Positions 1-6,217 of a DNA stretch of 32,884 nt are shown piece after piece. The stretch comes from Candidatus Poribacteria bacterium. Lineage in GTDB: Bacteria > Poribacteria > WGA-4E > WGA-3G. The position numbers were made by a program, and so were the translations under genes. Where the stretch lies: positions 1 through 32,884 of the forward strand of contig JAJEBZ010000137.1 in assembly GCA_022822275.1 (NCBI GenBank), written 5' to 3'. Each line of letters begins with the position of its first letter. The first letter of the stretch is position 1. Below the pieces are notes generated by a model. The model was not told the origin of the DNA. It made no database searches and saw only the letters and a program-made list of their open reading frames with translations.

Positions 1-1
1 T

Positions 2-94
2 GTCAAAAACATCTTAGGCACTTCGGTGCATAGCTGGCTTAGCAGCTATTGTGGAGCAGACGTAAGACGCATCTCTCTTAGAGAGAAACGCTAA
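2..94 (+). CDS. tnpB: C-terminal end of a TnpB-type transposon protein (cut by the window edge)
   Basis: An open frame enters from the left edge and stops at 92-94, giving about 30 residues that begin VKNIL and contain CGADVRR. TnpB (OrfB) proteins of IS200/IS605 elements end in this way: the last RuvC motif (D.NA..NIL) is followed by a short tail with a C-G-x-D-V-R sequence. The visible part would start just inside that motif. TnpB is the RNA-guided nuclease of these elements, and its guide RNA usually overlaps the 3' end of the gene. The hairpin that follows at 112-132 supports the call. Whether the full gene is intact cannot be judged from this window. Confidence 0.6.
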   Translation, partial: VKNILGTSVHSWLSSYCGADVRRISLREKR

Positions 95-111
95 CTGCTA
101 CGAAGCACAAG

Positions 112-132
112 CCCCAACCTTCAGGTTGTGGG
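112..132 (+). mobile_element. Right-end hairpin of an IS200/IS605-type element
   Basis: CCCCAACCT and AGGTTGTGGG face each other across a two-base loop, with one bulged T in the second arm. An imperfect hairpin a few tens of bases after the tnpB stop is the typical right end of IS200/IS605 elements, where TnpA binds, and it also forms part of the TnpB guide RNA. The exact cleavage site just beyond it cannot be fixed without the left end or an empty site. Confidence 0.5.
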
Positions 133-177
133 TACTATGACGATCTTAACTCCATCACAACTATTGGAGATTGAACT

Positions 178-357
178 ATGAACGATATTCTTGAAGAAGT
201 CCGAGAAGCGAAGCGACAGGTTAACAACCGTTATGATAACGATATCCACAAATACTGCATTGATGTGAGACGTAGGCAGGAAGAACTAAAGAAGCGCGGT
301 ATAAAATTTCTACGTCTCAATAGCAAAAAGGAACGAAAACCTGTCTGTAATGTCTGA
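178..357 (+). CDS. Small antitoxin-like protein, 59 aa
   Basis: The 59-residue frame starts at ATG 178, with GGAG eight bases upstream. It begins MNDILEEVREAKRQ and is rich in charged residues, so it is probably helical throughout. The pattern EVR..R....N.YDND in the first 25 residues resembles a common family of small proteins (EVR..R..IA..F.YDL) often found beside toxin genes in cyanobacteria and other bacteria; that comparison is from memory. A second member lies at 6881-7117. No toxin gene follows: the stop codon falls inside the interspersed repeat at 351. It may therefore be a solitary antitoxin or one whose partner was lost. Confidence 0.6.
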   Translation: MNDILEEVREAKRQVNNRYDNDIHKYCIDVRRRQEELKKRGIKFLRLNSKKERKPVCNV

Positions 358-736
358 ACCAGGATTACCAGGATTTACGGATTGCCAGGATAAGATACCG
401 GCATGAGAGGGTAGGGCGGAGAATGCGCGGGTGGGTGCGGAATCGCGGATTACGCAGATTACGCGGCGGTGGGTGCGGAATCGCGGATTACGCAGATTAC
501 GCGGAGCGCGCGGAGAAGATACCGGCATGAAATCATATTGCTTAGATGTTGCTTATCCTAAGTAATAAAACCTTATCCTGCGATCTTTTCCGCGTAATCC
601 GTGAAATCCGTGAAATCCGAGATTCTGTCTGAACAAGGATTACCAGGATTTACGGATTGCCAGGATAAGATACCAGCATGAAAGGGTAGGGCAAAGGTAT
701 ACACGTATACACGTATACACGTATACACGTATACAC
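351..736 (+). repeat. Left copy of a composite direct repeat flanking the Rep block
   Basis: The module starts TGTCTGAACCAGGATTACC and runs through GATAAGATACCGGCATGA. It continues into two tandem 38-bp units (431-468, 469-506) built on GGTGCGGAATCGCGGATTAC. A second head (626-690) follows, and the module ends in the GTATACAC array. The order head, AATCGCGGATTAC units, GGAGAAGATACC.GCATGA, GTATACACGTATA is repeated in the same orientation at 3539-3740. No gene is visible in 358-748; this repeat fills that stretch. Confidence 0.8.
697..736 (+). repeat. Five tandem perfect copies of the 8-bp unit GTATACAC
   Basis: Five uninterrupted copies of GTATACAC run from 697 to 736 and end 12 bp before the 3' end of the minus-strand gene at 749. 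The unit contains the palindrome GTATAC, so each copy could bind a dimeric protein. One related stretch, GTATACACGTATA, occurs at the matching place in the second composite repeat (about 3724-3736), which suggests the array grew by slippage from a single ancestral site. Confidence 0.9.
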
Positions 737-748
737 TTTGTTTTGTGT

Positions 749-1030
749 TCAGAAGCGTTGGAGGACGTTGTTGAGTTCTTTGTTGAGGGCACTGCGGACA
801 ATCTCCATTTCGGAGATGCCTTTGAGGCGCGCTGCGTCTTTGATGTCCTGCCGTTGCTGGGGCGTAAAGAGTTGTTTGCGTTCTTTGTTCTCTTCGCGTT
901 CGGCGTATTCGTCGAGGGCGCGGCGGACGATCTCAACTTGTGTGAGTCCGGTTTTTGCGTTCTGTTCTTTGATCCATCTGAGTTGGTTTTCGGTGAGGGT
1001 GAACGTTGCTGAAAGTAGTCTGCTGGGCAT
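749..1030 (-). CDS. Tandem ribbon-helix-helix DNA-binding protein, 93 aa
   Basis: The protein has two similar halves. Residues 7-45 read FTLTENQLRWIKEQ...TQVEIVRRALDEY and residues 53-88 read LFTPQQRQDIKDAA...SEMEIVRSALNKEL. Each half shows the beta strand, helix, turn, helix pattern of CopG/Arc-type ribbon-helix-helix domains with the conserved EIVR.AL segment. One chain would therefore form the pseudo-dimer that is usually made by two chains. Start ATG 1030 is preceded by AGGAG at normal spacing and by a promoter at 1081-1110. Next to a Rep_3 initiator, such a protein could be a copy-number, partition or antitoxin-type repressor; which of these is inference. Confidence 0.75.
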   Translation of the reverse strand: MPSRLLSATFTLTENQLRWIKEQNAKTGLTQVEIVRRALDEYAEREENKERKQLFTPQQRQDIKDAARLKGISEMEIVRSALNKELNNVLQRF

Positions 1031-1080
1031 GGGTTGCTCCTTTTCTGTTTTATATTTTGTTATTTATGAGTTCACTTTTA

Positions 1081-1110
1081 ATTATACTTTTTGTTATGGG
1101 TGTGTTGCAA
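1081..1110 (-). promoter_or_regulatory. Promoter for the ribbon-helix-helix gene
   Basis: Read on the minus strand, TTGCAA (1110-1105) and TATAAT (1086-1081) are separated by 18 bp, about 50 bp upstream of the start codon at 1030. The -10 box is a perfect consensus and the -35 box matches four of six positions. Confidence 0.55.
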
Positions 1111-1123
1111 GTGAAAGCAAGAT

Positions 1124-1256
1124 TTATGTGTTTTCTGCTTGGTGTCCGATTTGGAAGACGATCATGTCGAAGCTGTAGCGGAAGTTGTCATCGGTGATGC
1201 GTGGGCAGAACAGTTCAGAGGGGCGTTTGCCAAATTTGCAACATGCGAGATATAGG
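1124..1256 (-). other. Possible frameshifted C-terminal extension of the tail-chaperone-like gene
   Basis: Just past the stop of the gene at 1257, another minus-strand frame (offset +1, equivalent to -2) stays open to a TAA at 1124. It reads like real protein: NLYLACCKFGKRPSEL and later FDMIVFQIGHQ. That frame is open back to 1534, so ribosomes could switch anywhere in the overlap. In many tailed phages the tail assembly chaperone gene is read this way, giving a short G and a long G-T product; lambda uses a -1 shift and Mu a -2 shift. A sequencing error or an old frameshift mutation would look the same. Confidence 0.4.
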
Positions 1257-1796
1257 TTAGTTAGGTGTGCTTTGCCTGTCTCCGTTTGGCTCCACTTCCG
1301 GAAATCGGTCGAGAAGGGCTGCACCCTCCCCCGGTGCGTTGACGATGCTGTATGCTTGGAAGAGTGCTTCCAGCATGCTGTCTGATATGTCTTCGATTGG
1401 GTGTCCGTTGCCGTGTCCGTAGTAGGAGAAGCTGGGGTTGACGATGTGCGATGCGACCATGTTGCGTTGGAAGTCTCTGTTGACTCGTATGATTTCGTCG
1501 ATTTCTTCTTCGGTGAAGTCTGCGACTGGGACACCGTGTACTTTTTCGCTGAGTGCGTAGACCTCTGGTGTGCGTTCTAATAGCAAGGATGTTGCGAGCG
1601 GTGAGGTGTTTAGCACTTCTACTTGGAATGTTTTTCCGTCTATGTTGATTTCAACGTGTGCGGTGCGTTTGTAGTCTTTTTCTAATACGGCGGCGTTGAG
1701 TAGGGGTGCGTTGGATTTTTCGTTGTTTTGTAGCCGTCTGGTGTTTTTGTAGGTTTTGAGTTGTTGGTCTATCTGTTCTTGGATTTTTTGTTCCAT
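1257..1796 (-). CDS. Phage tail-chaperone-like protein, 179 aa
   Basis: The start chosen is ATG 1796, with GAGG eight bases upstream; an in-frame TTG at 1820 lacks such a site. The N-terminal 35 residues are charged and helical. They are followed by HVEINIDGKTFQVEVLNTSP and then an acidic helical region, DFTEEEIDEIIRVNRDFQRNMVASHIV. The C-terminal half has NP(S)FSY..., ISDSMLEALFQAYSIVNAP and LLDRFPE. This order (domain with helices, then a conserved NP.., then F plus an alternative-frame FGKRPSEL) resembles tail assembly chaperones of tailed phages. There are no other tail genes nearby, so the role is uncertain. It lies between the Rep gene and the ribbon-helix-helix gene on the same strand. 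Confidence 0.55.
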   Translation of the reverse strand: MEQKIQEQIDQQLKTYKNTRRLQNNEKSNAPLLNAAVLEKDYKRTAHVEINIDGKTFQVEVLNTSPLATSLLLERTPEVYALSEKVHGVPVADFTEEEIDEIIRVNRDFQRNMVASHIVNPSFSYYGHGNGHPIEDISDSMLEALFQAYSIVNAPGEGAALLDRFPEVEPNGDRQSTPN

Positions 1797-1853
1797 TGAG
1801 GTTACCTCTGTTTGTTTCAATTCTCTTTAAATAAGGATTTTTGCGTAGGACCC

Positions 1854-1915
1854 GGTTCGGTTAGGAAACCGAACCTACCGATAGATCGTGCCTGGGCGCA
1901 AACTGAAAGTTTGCG
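1854..1915. repeat. Two intergenic hairpins
   Basis: GGTTCGGTT (1854-1862) pairs perfectly with AACCGAACC (1867-1875) across AGGA. CGCAAACT (1897-1904) pairs with AGTTTGCG (1908-1915) across GAA. The second hairpin belongs to the AAACT.AGTTT repeat family also seen at 3815 and 11757. Neither is followed by a T tract on the plus strand, so these look like interspersed repeats rather than terminators. Confidence 0.7.
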
Positions 1916-2005
1916 GTACAAAGACTCGGGCCAAGTTCACGTTTATTGTTCATATTAGTATAACGCAAAAGGGTCGGGGAATGGTGGGGATTCTGGGGGT
2001 GGGAA

Positions 2006-2034
2006 CAATAGATATCCAATAGATATCCAATAGG
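2006..2034. repeat. Short direct repeats next to the Rep gene, iteron-like
   Basis: The 11-bp unit CAATAGATATC occurs twice head to tail (2006-2016, 2017-2027), followed by a truncated CAATAG (2028-2033), just after the 3' end of the Rep gene. Rep_3 initiators bind direct repeats (iterons) at plasmid origins, so this is a candidate origin. Two and a half copies is fewer than in typical iteron arrays. The complementary CTATTGGATAT occurs at the right end of the window (32865-32875). Confidence 0.35.
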
Positions 2035-2046
2035 ATTGGGGGGTGG

Positions 2047-3372
2047 CTATTTTTCTTCGAGACGTTCGATTTGTGTTTCGTAGTATTCTGTGATTTTTGC
2101 GATTTGGTCTGGTATGAATTCGCGTGCGACGATGGCGTTTATATCCCCGAAGTACATACCGCTGGCTTTGTATGCTTCTCGTGGCGAGTCGTAATCGGTC
2201 AGGACATCTTTTGAGAAGTCAGACATGACTTTGACAGAGGCTTTGTCGATGAGTTCTGGATTTTCTTTGATGGCTTGCTTGATGGCGGCGTGCTGTTTTT
2301 GGCGCATCTCTTTCCTGAGGGATCGGATCATCGCTATTCTATCTCTTTGACTTTTTTCATAGAGTTTCTCTTGATATTCTGGGTCTTGATAGTTATCGTT
2401 TATTGCGGAGACGATGAACCCGCCAGCGTTTCTGAGGTCTGTTTTGAAGAGTGAAAGTCCGATTTTCTCTTCAACATATTCGTCGAAGTCGTCAGTGTCG
2501 ATAGGGTGTGCGTTTTTGTCTACTGCGTCCCATTGCTGTGTGGCGATTCTGCGTGCTTCTTTGTGTGAGACACCGGCTTGGATGAGTTTGACAGCGATTG
2601 GGGGCAGTTCTTCTATATCCATGAAGAGCGATGTTTGTGTTACCTCTACTGCCTCCTCTACCGGTTCAAATGTGGGGAGTTCCTCCATTCGTGTAATTAT
2701 GAATTTGAGTTCAGTTACGCTGCGTCCTTGGTGTTTCGTTTCTACCTCTATGCGAAAGTTTGTGAGTTCGTTGATCTCCTTGATAGAAGCTTTAATGATA
2801 TCTCGGTTGAGTACTTTGTATGTCGGATATTCGTCGTTTTCGAGTCCCATCAAGTCTCTAAACTGCTCTATAGACATGAACGGGGTTTCGCCTTCGTGTC
2901 GTGCGATGTCGAAGTAGTCGTAACAGACCTCCCACAAGATGACAGCGTATCTACTGGAGAACTCGTTTTGTAGGCGTAGGTTGATTTTCGTGTAGATGCG
3001 TGGGTTGTAGAGTTTGAGGCGTAGATGTGGTGCGAATCCGTAAGTGCAGATGCCGTTTTCAATCTCTGCGGAGGCGAGGAGTGAGGCAACACCCCAGACA
3101 TCATGTCTGTCCTTTGCTAAGATATTCCATTTTACCGTGTAGTCTACGAGTGTCTCTAATGTTTCCTTGAGATGGTCATGGTTATTACTATCAAAACCGA
3201 GGCTCCGTGCAAGGTCCGACATACTGATGCGGTGGATGTCTGTTGATGGAAGTTCATCGTATGCGTTTGCGAGCAGTACGTTCCACGCTCTACGTTGTAG
3301 GTGTGTAATTCGGCTCTGTATCTGTATGGCTGGGCTGGCTTTGATGACTTCATCTATTTCATACATGTGCAT
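2047..3372 (-). CDS. rep: Rep_3 family plasmid replication initiator, 441 aa
   Basis: Residues 1-250 match the Rep_3 (RepB/RepA) initiator fold of two winged-helix domains. The first begins with VIKASPAIQIQSR.THLQRRAWNVLL and DLARSLGF; the second includes SRYAVILWEVCYDYF, SIEQFRDLMGL and YKVLNRDIIKASIKEIN. Such proteins bind iterons and open the origin of theta-replicating plasmids. Residues 250-441 are a charged, helical tail (EEAVEVTQ, QAGVSHKEARRIA, a coiled region near EKSQRDRIAMIRSLRKEMRQ) typical of larger members. ATG 3372 is preceded by AAAGGAG nine bases upstream; an upstream TTG lies in repeat sequence. A consensus promoter lies at 3447-3475. A plasmid initiator inside what looks like a chromosome suggests an integrated replicon. 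Confidence 0.9.
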   Translation of the reverse strand: MHMYEIDEVIKASPAIQIQSRITHLQRRAWNVLLANAYDELPSTDIHRISMSDLARSLGFDSNNHDHLKETLETLVDYTVKWNILAKDRHDVWGVASLLASAEIENGICTYGFAPHLRLKLYNPRIYTKINLRLQNEFSSRYAVILWEVCYDYFDIARHEGETPFMSIEQFRDLMGLENDEYPTYKVLNRDIIKASIKEINELTNFRIEVETKHQGRSVTELKFIITRMEELPTFEPVEEAVEVTQTSLFMDIEELPPIAVKLIQAGVSHKEARRIATQQWDAVDKNAHPIDTDDFDEYVEEKIGLSLFKTDLRNAGGFIVSAINDNYQDPEYQEKLYEKSQRDRIAMIRSLRKEMRQKQHAAIKQAIKENPELIDKASVKVMSDFSKDVLTDYDSPREAYKASGMYFGDINAIVAREFIPDQIAKITEYYETQIERLEEK

Positions 3373-3387
3373 TTTAGTGCTCTCCTT

Positions 3388-3437
3388 TGTCTGAACCAGG
3401 ATTTTCAACTGTCTGAACCAGGATTTACAGGATTTTT
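3388..3437 (+). repeat. Two truncated heads of the TGTCTGAACCAGG repeat in the rep leader
   Basis: Heads start at 3388 (TGTCTGAACCAGGATTTTC) and at 3410 (TGTCTGAACCAGGATTTAC). They match the first 17-28 bp of the composite repeats at 351 and 3539. They lie between the rep promoter (3447-3475) and the rep ribosome binding site, so they are transcribed in the leader of the rep mRNA. Confidence 0.8.
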
Positions 3438-3446
3438 CTCATCATC

Positions 3447-3475
3447 ATTATAACTTAAAGGTTATACGATGTCAA
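3447..3475 (-). promoter_or_regulatory. Consensus promoter for rep with an operator-like palindrome
   Basis: On the minus strand, TTGACA (3475-3470) and TATAAT (3452-3447) are both perfect and are 17 bp apart. An inverted repeat with arms TATAAC and GTTATA (3449-3466) covers the -10 box and most of the spacer. A protein bound there would block RNA polymerase, which fits autoregulation by Rep or repression by the ribbon-helix-helix protein; the binder is inferred. Confidence 0.75.
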
Positions 3476-3538
3476 GAAAAATATCACCTAATGAAGTTAG
3501 AATAATACTTTAGGTAATTCGCGGAGATACTTATTTTT

Positions 3539-3740
3539 TGTCTGAACCAGGATTTACAGGATTATCGGATTACCAGGATAAGATACCGGCATGAGAGGGT
3601 ATGGCGGAGGATGCGGGGTTGGGGACGGAATCACGGATTACGCGGCGTTGGGTACGGAATCGCGGATTACACAGATTTCACGGAGAGCGCGGAGAAGATA
3701 CCTGCATGAAAGGATGTTGCAAGTGTATACACGTATAACT
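3539..3740 (+). repeat. Right copy of the composite direct repeat flanking the Rep block
   Basis: It starts TGTCTGAACCAGGATTTAC and repeats the module order of 351-736 in the same orientation. The order is GATAAGATACCGGCATGAGA, two GGAATC(A/G)CGGATTAC units, GCGCGGAGAAGATACC and GCATGAAAGG, then GTATACACGTATA. It differs from the left copy by scattered substitutions and has only one GTATACAC site. With the left copy it brackets all three genes of the Rep block (749-3372). Confidence 0.8.
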
Positions 3741-3814
3741 CAAGTTGCTACCTATAGGATTTAGACCTGCAGACACCGTTTTTAATAGTGTACAATACAG
3801 TTTTCGCAAGTTTT

Positions 3815-3872
3815 TGTAGCACAAACTGTCAGTTTGTGTGCTAAGAGGCACAATCTAACAGATTGTGCTACA
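3815..3872. repeat. Paired-hairpin interspersed repeat
   Basis: The 58-bp unit begins TGTAGCACAA and ends TTGTGCTACA, so its ends are a perfect 10-bp inverted repeat. Inside are two smaller hairpins built on ACAAACTG/AGTTTGTG and CAATCT/AGATTG. A second unit of the same design is at 11757-11815 and a single hairpin is at 1897-1915. With the composite repeat before it, this fills the gene-free stretch 3373-3948, which also carries the rep promoter. Confidence 0.75.
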
Positions 3873-3948
3873 AAGGTGGCAACTTAGGTTAATATAATCA
3901 ATAAATCGTATTGTATCAACAGTTACACTTTTAACTATTGAGGTAACT

Positions 3949-4731
3949 ATGGATAATTTTGTTAAATTGCCAACTAACTTCTCAGATTATTTACAGATTG
4001 AAAATGCAGAACTGCGGTTTTCTGAAGCAACCAAGGTCGCATCACAGATCACCAGAGCAGGTATTCAAATCTATCCGAACATGGATCACGCGGCAATTTT
4101 CTGTGACCCGCCACACATTGTTGCTGATGGACTAAAACAACTCGGTTATGTCAATGGCTGGGATGCACGGTGTTATCCATCACCTGTTGACGGATGCGAC
4201 TATATCAATGTATCTGCTCAATTACCAAAAAAATGTCTTGCACATAATGATGGATGGTTTGACTATGTTGCAGTTGTGCATCCTGTTGACACAGCAGCAC
4301 TTGAACACATGCTCGGACAAGGGTATGGCAATCCGTTTATCCACCACTTGACATGGGGAATTGTGCCACCCAAACGAAACTCCGCAGATGATTTTGAATA
4401 CGCAAGCCGTGTTGTGCCGTTTATGGTGGAAAAACGGCATATCATTGGCAACGCAATCGGTGATGAACCTGGCACGCTTATCATCGCCTTGCCAGAAAAT
4501 GTCATGACACACCCAAAATATGAAGACGCACTATCCGAATGGATTGGCGACCTTGACGCGGAAGAATTTCAAGTTGAATCCATGCAAGGTGGTGGTTTCT
4601 TGATTCAGTTCTTTGTCTTGACTGGTGGTAGAATTGAAGTTGCATTACGTGTAGACACGACCCAGACGTTCAATCCCAAAAGCGTCCACAAGATTTCTGA
4701 AGATGAAATCAGTGCTGTACAAGGGAAATAG
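3949..4731 (+). CDS. Unrecognised protein, 260 aa
   Basis: ATG 3949 is preceded by GAGGT at normal spacing. I do not recognise the family with confidence. There is no signal peptide or membrane segment, so it is probably cytoplasmic. The pattern includes MDHAAIF.D, GLKQLGYVNGWDARC, DYVAVVHPVD and a histidine-rich NPFIHHLTWGI. Repeated H/D-strand segments of this sort occur in glyoxalase/VOC-type metal-binding folds, but this is only a weak resemblance. The C-terminal part ends in a beta-rich segment (FLIQFFVLTGGRIEVALRV). It stands alone between repeat DNA and the nuclease-like triplet. Confidence 0.75.
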   Translation: MDNFVKLPTNFSDYLQIENAELRFSEATKVASQITRAGIQIYPNMDHAAIFCDPPHIVADGLKQLGYVNGWDARCYPSPVDGCDYINVSAQLPKKCLAHNDGWFDYVAVVHPVDTAALEHMLGQGYGNPFIHHLTWGIVPPKRNSADDFEYASRVVPFMVEKRHIIGNAIGDEPGTLIIALPENVMTHPKYEDALSEWIGDLDAEEFQVESMQGGGFLIQFFVLTGGRIEVALRVDTTQTFNPKSVHKISEDEISAVQGK

Positions 4732-4777
4732 TGATATTAACATTTGTTCAGTTTCACTTGATGAAAAGGAATTAAGC

Positions 4778-4802
4778 GTGTTACACTTAACACATCTATA
4801 AT
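4778..4802 (+). promoter_or_regulatory. Possible operator and -10 box before the nuclease-like triplet
   Basis: GTGTTA (4778-4783) and TAACAC (4788-4793) form a perfect inverted repeat across CACT. A consensus TATAAT follows at 4797-4802, about 50 bp before the start at 4851. No good -35 box lies at the right distance, so an activator-dependent or weak promoter is possible. Confidence 0.35.
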
Positions 4803-4850
4803 ACACTGGAAGGTTTGGAATAATTTTACCGTAAAGGAGATACTGTTGTA

Positions 4851-5456
4851 ATGGCTTATAGCAATTTTACATTAGAAACAGTTCGGAAAAACTTTCAATT
4901 AGAGACGGTACAGTCAATAGGCATTTTTTCTGACATAGCACCTGTGAGTCCGCGCGACCATTTTATATCCGATCTTGCGAAAAAGGTATCAGTAGCCTCT
5001 GCTGTAAACACAGAAAAGGCAAGGTCAGAGTTGATTGTTGCAGATGTTCTATTTGAGCTTCTTGAGTATTTTAATCAACGTATCAGTCTCTTTTCGGGAA
5101 TTGAGTTTAACGTTGATGTGGAAGAGGGTTTGACAGGTGTCTGTGATTTTCTGATAAGCAAATCACCGGATCAACTCTCTTTAGAGGCACCCGTTATTAT
5201 TCTTGTTGAGGCAAAGAAGGAAGATTTAACAGCGGGACTTGGGCAGTGTGTCGCTGAGATGCTTGCCGCACAACGTTTTAACGCAGAAAAAGGCAACGAC
5301 ATTCCTATCATTTACGGTACTACCACCTCAGGTACAGATTGGCGATTTCTTAAATTAGAGGGGCTCAAACTGCACATTGATACCGCAGCCTACCAGATCG
5401 TACAGTATGACAAAATCCTCGGCATCCTCTCAAGCATGGTAGAGCAGAAGGCATGA
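4851..5456 (+). CDS. PD-(D/E)XK nuclease-like protein, copy 1 of 3
   Basis: This 201-residue protein has the spaced acidic motif of the restriction-endonuclease-like fold: E60 (KARSE), D99 in GVCDFLI, E120 and K122 in LVEAKKED, and Q132 in GQCVAEM. The D...ExK...Q order on predicted beta strands matches the PD-(D/E)XK catalytic core. Related stand-alone proteins starting MAYSNFTLE are common, uncharacterised, in cyanobacteria and other bacteria (from memory). The substrate is unknown. GGAG lies upstream of ATG 4851. It is the first of three tandem copies, and the 35 bp after it (5469-5503) are repeated almost exactly after copy 3. Confidence 0.8.
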   Translation: MAYSNFTLETVRKNFQLETVQSIGIFSDIAPVSPRDHFISDLAKKVSVASAVNTEKARSELIVADVLFELLEYFNQRISLFSGIEFNVDVEEGLTGVCDFLISKSPDQLSLEAPVIILVEAKKEDLTAGLGQCVAEMLAAQRFNAEKGNDIPIIYGTTTSGTDWRFLKLEGLKLHIDTAAYQIVQYDKILGILSSMVEQKA

Positions 5457-5590
5457 AGTGCTCCATGGACTGAGTATCTTAATCGGGAGTGAGTTGTTGA
5501 ACGTGTTGCGACAGATTAATCATTGCGCGGAGATAAATTAGACACATTAGGGTATAATTTGTTATATTACTTTTTAGGAGGGACAACGCA

Positions 5591-6196
5591 ATGGCTTATA
5601 GCAATTTTACTATTGAAGAAGTAATTAAAACGTTTCAGTTAGAAACGGATGAAGCAGCGGATTTCTCTTCCAAAATAGAACCGGTAGCTCCGAGTGAATA
5701 TCTCACAACAACACTGTCGCGTAACGTGCCGTTAGCCCTTGCTATAGGCACAGAAAAGGCGAAGTCAGAAATGATTGTTACCAGTGTTCTTATTGAACTC
5801 CGTGAACATTTCACGCGGCGTATTAGTTTATTTTCAGGCATTGATTTCAACGTTGATGTAGAAAACGGCTTGACCGGTGTGAGCGACTTCTTGATTAGCC
5901 AATCACCAACACAATTTTATTTAGAGGCACCTATTATCGTCCTCGTTGAGGCAAAAAAGGATGAACCGACGACTGGTTTTGGGCAGTGTGTTGCAGAAAT
6001 GATCGCCGCACAACGTTTTAACGCCGAGAGAGGGAATGAAATCCCTTGCATTTATGGAGCTGCTACTACGGGTACAATGTGGCACTTTCTCAAAATGAAA
6101 GGACAACAACTCTACATTGATAGAGCACCCTATTCAATTGGGCAATGCGACAAAATCCTCGGCATCCTATCAAGCATGGTAAAGCAACAGGTATAA
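5591..6196 (+). CDS. PD-(D/E)XK nuclease-like protein, copy 2 of 3
   Basis: It has the same 201-residue length and alignment as copy 1, starting MAYSNFTIEEV after AGGAGG. The putative catalytic residues are all kept: E60, D99 (GVSDFLI), E120 and K122 (LVEAKKDE), and Q132. It is the most divergent of the three, for instance GAATTGTMWHFLKMKGQQL where copies 1 and 3 have TTSGTDWRFLKLEG, so it probably split off first or has changed specificity. It ends 21 bp before copy 3 and is likely co-transcribed with it. Confidence 0.8.
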   Translation: MAYSNFTIEEVIKTFQLETDEAADFSSKIEPVAPSEYLTTTLSRNVPLALAIGTEKAKSEMIVTSVLIELREHFTRRISLFSGIDFNVDVENGLTGVSDFLISQSPTQFYLEAPIIVLVEAKKDEPTTGFGQCVAEMIAAQRFNAERGNEIPCIYGAATTGTMWHFLKMKGQQLYIDRAPYSIGQCDKILGILSSMVKQQV

Positions 6197-6217
6197 GATA
6201 TTCTGGGAGATTTGAAA

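Noticed and set aside
697-736. GTATACAC array as a CRISPR or riboswitch
   Set aside because: It is a simple tandem repeat with no spacers and no aptamer-like structure.
2414-2973. Plus-strand frames opposite rep
   Set aside because: No ribosome binding site, and the composition matches an antisense shadow of a well-supported Rep_3 gene.
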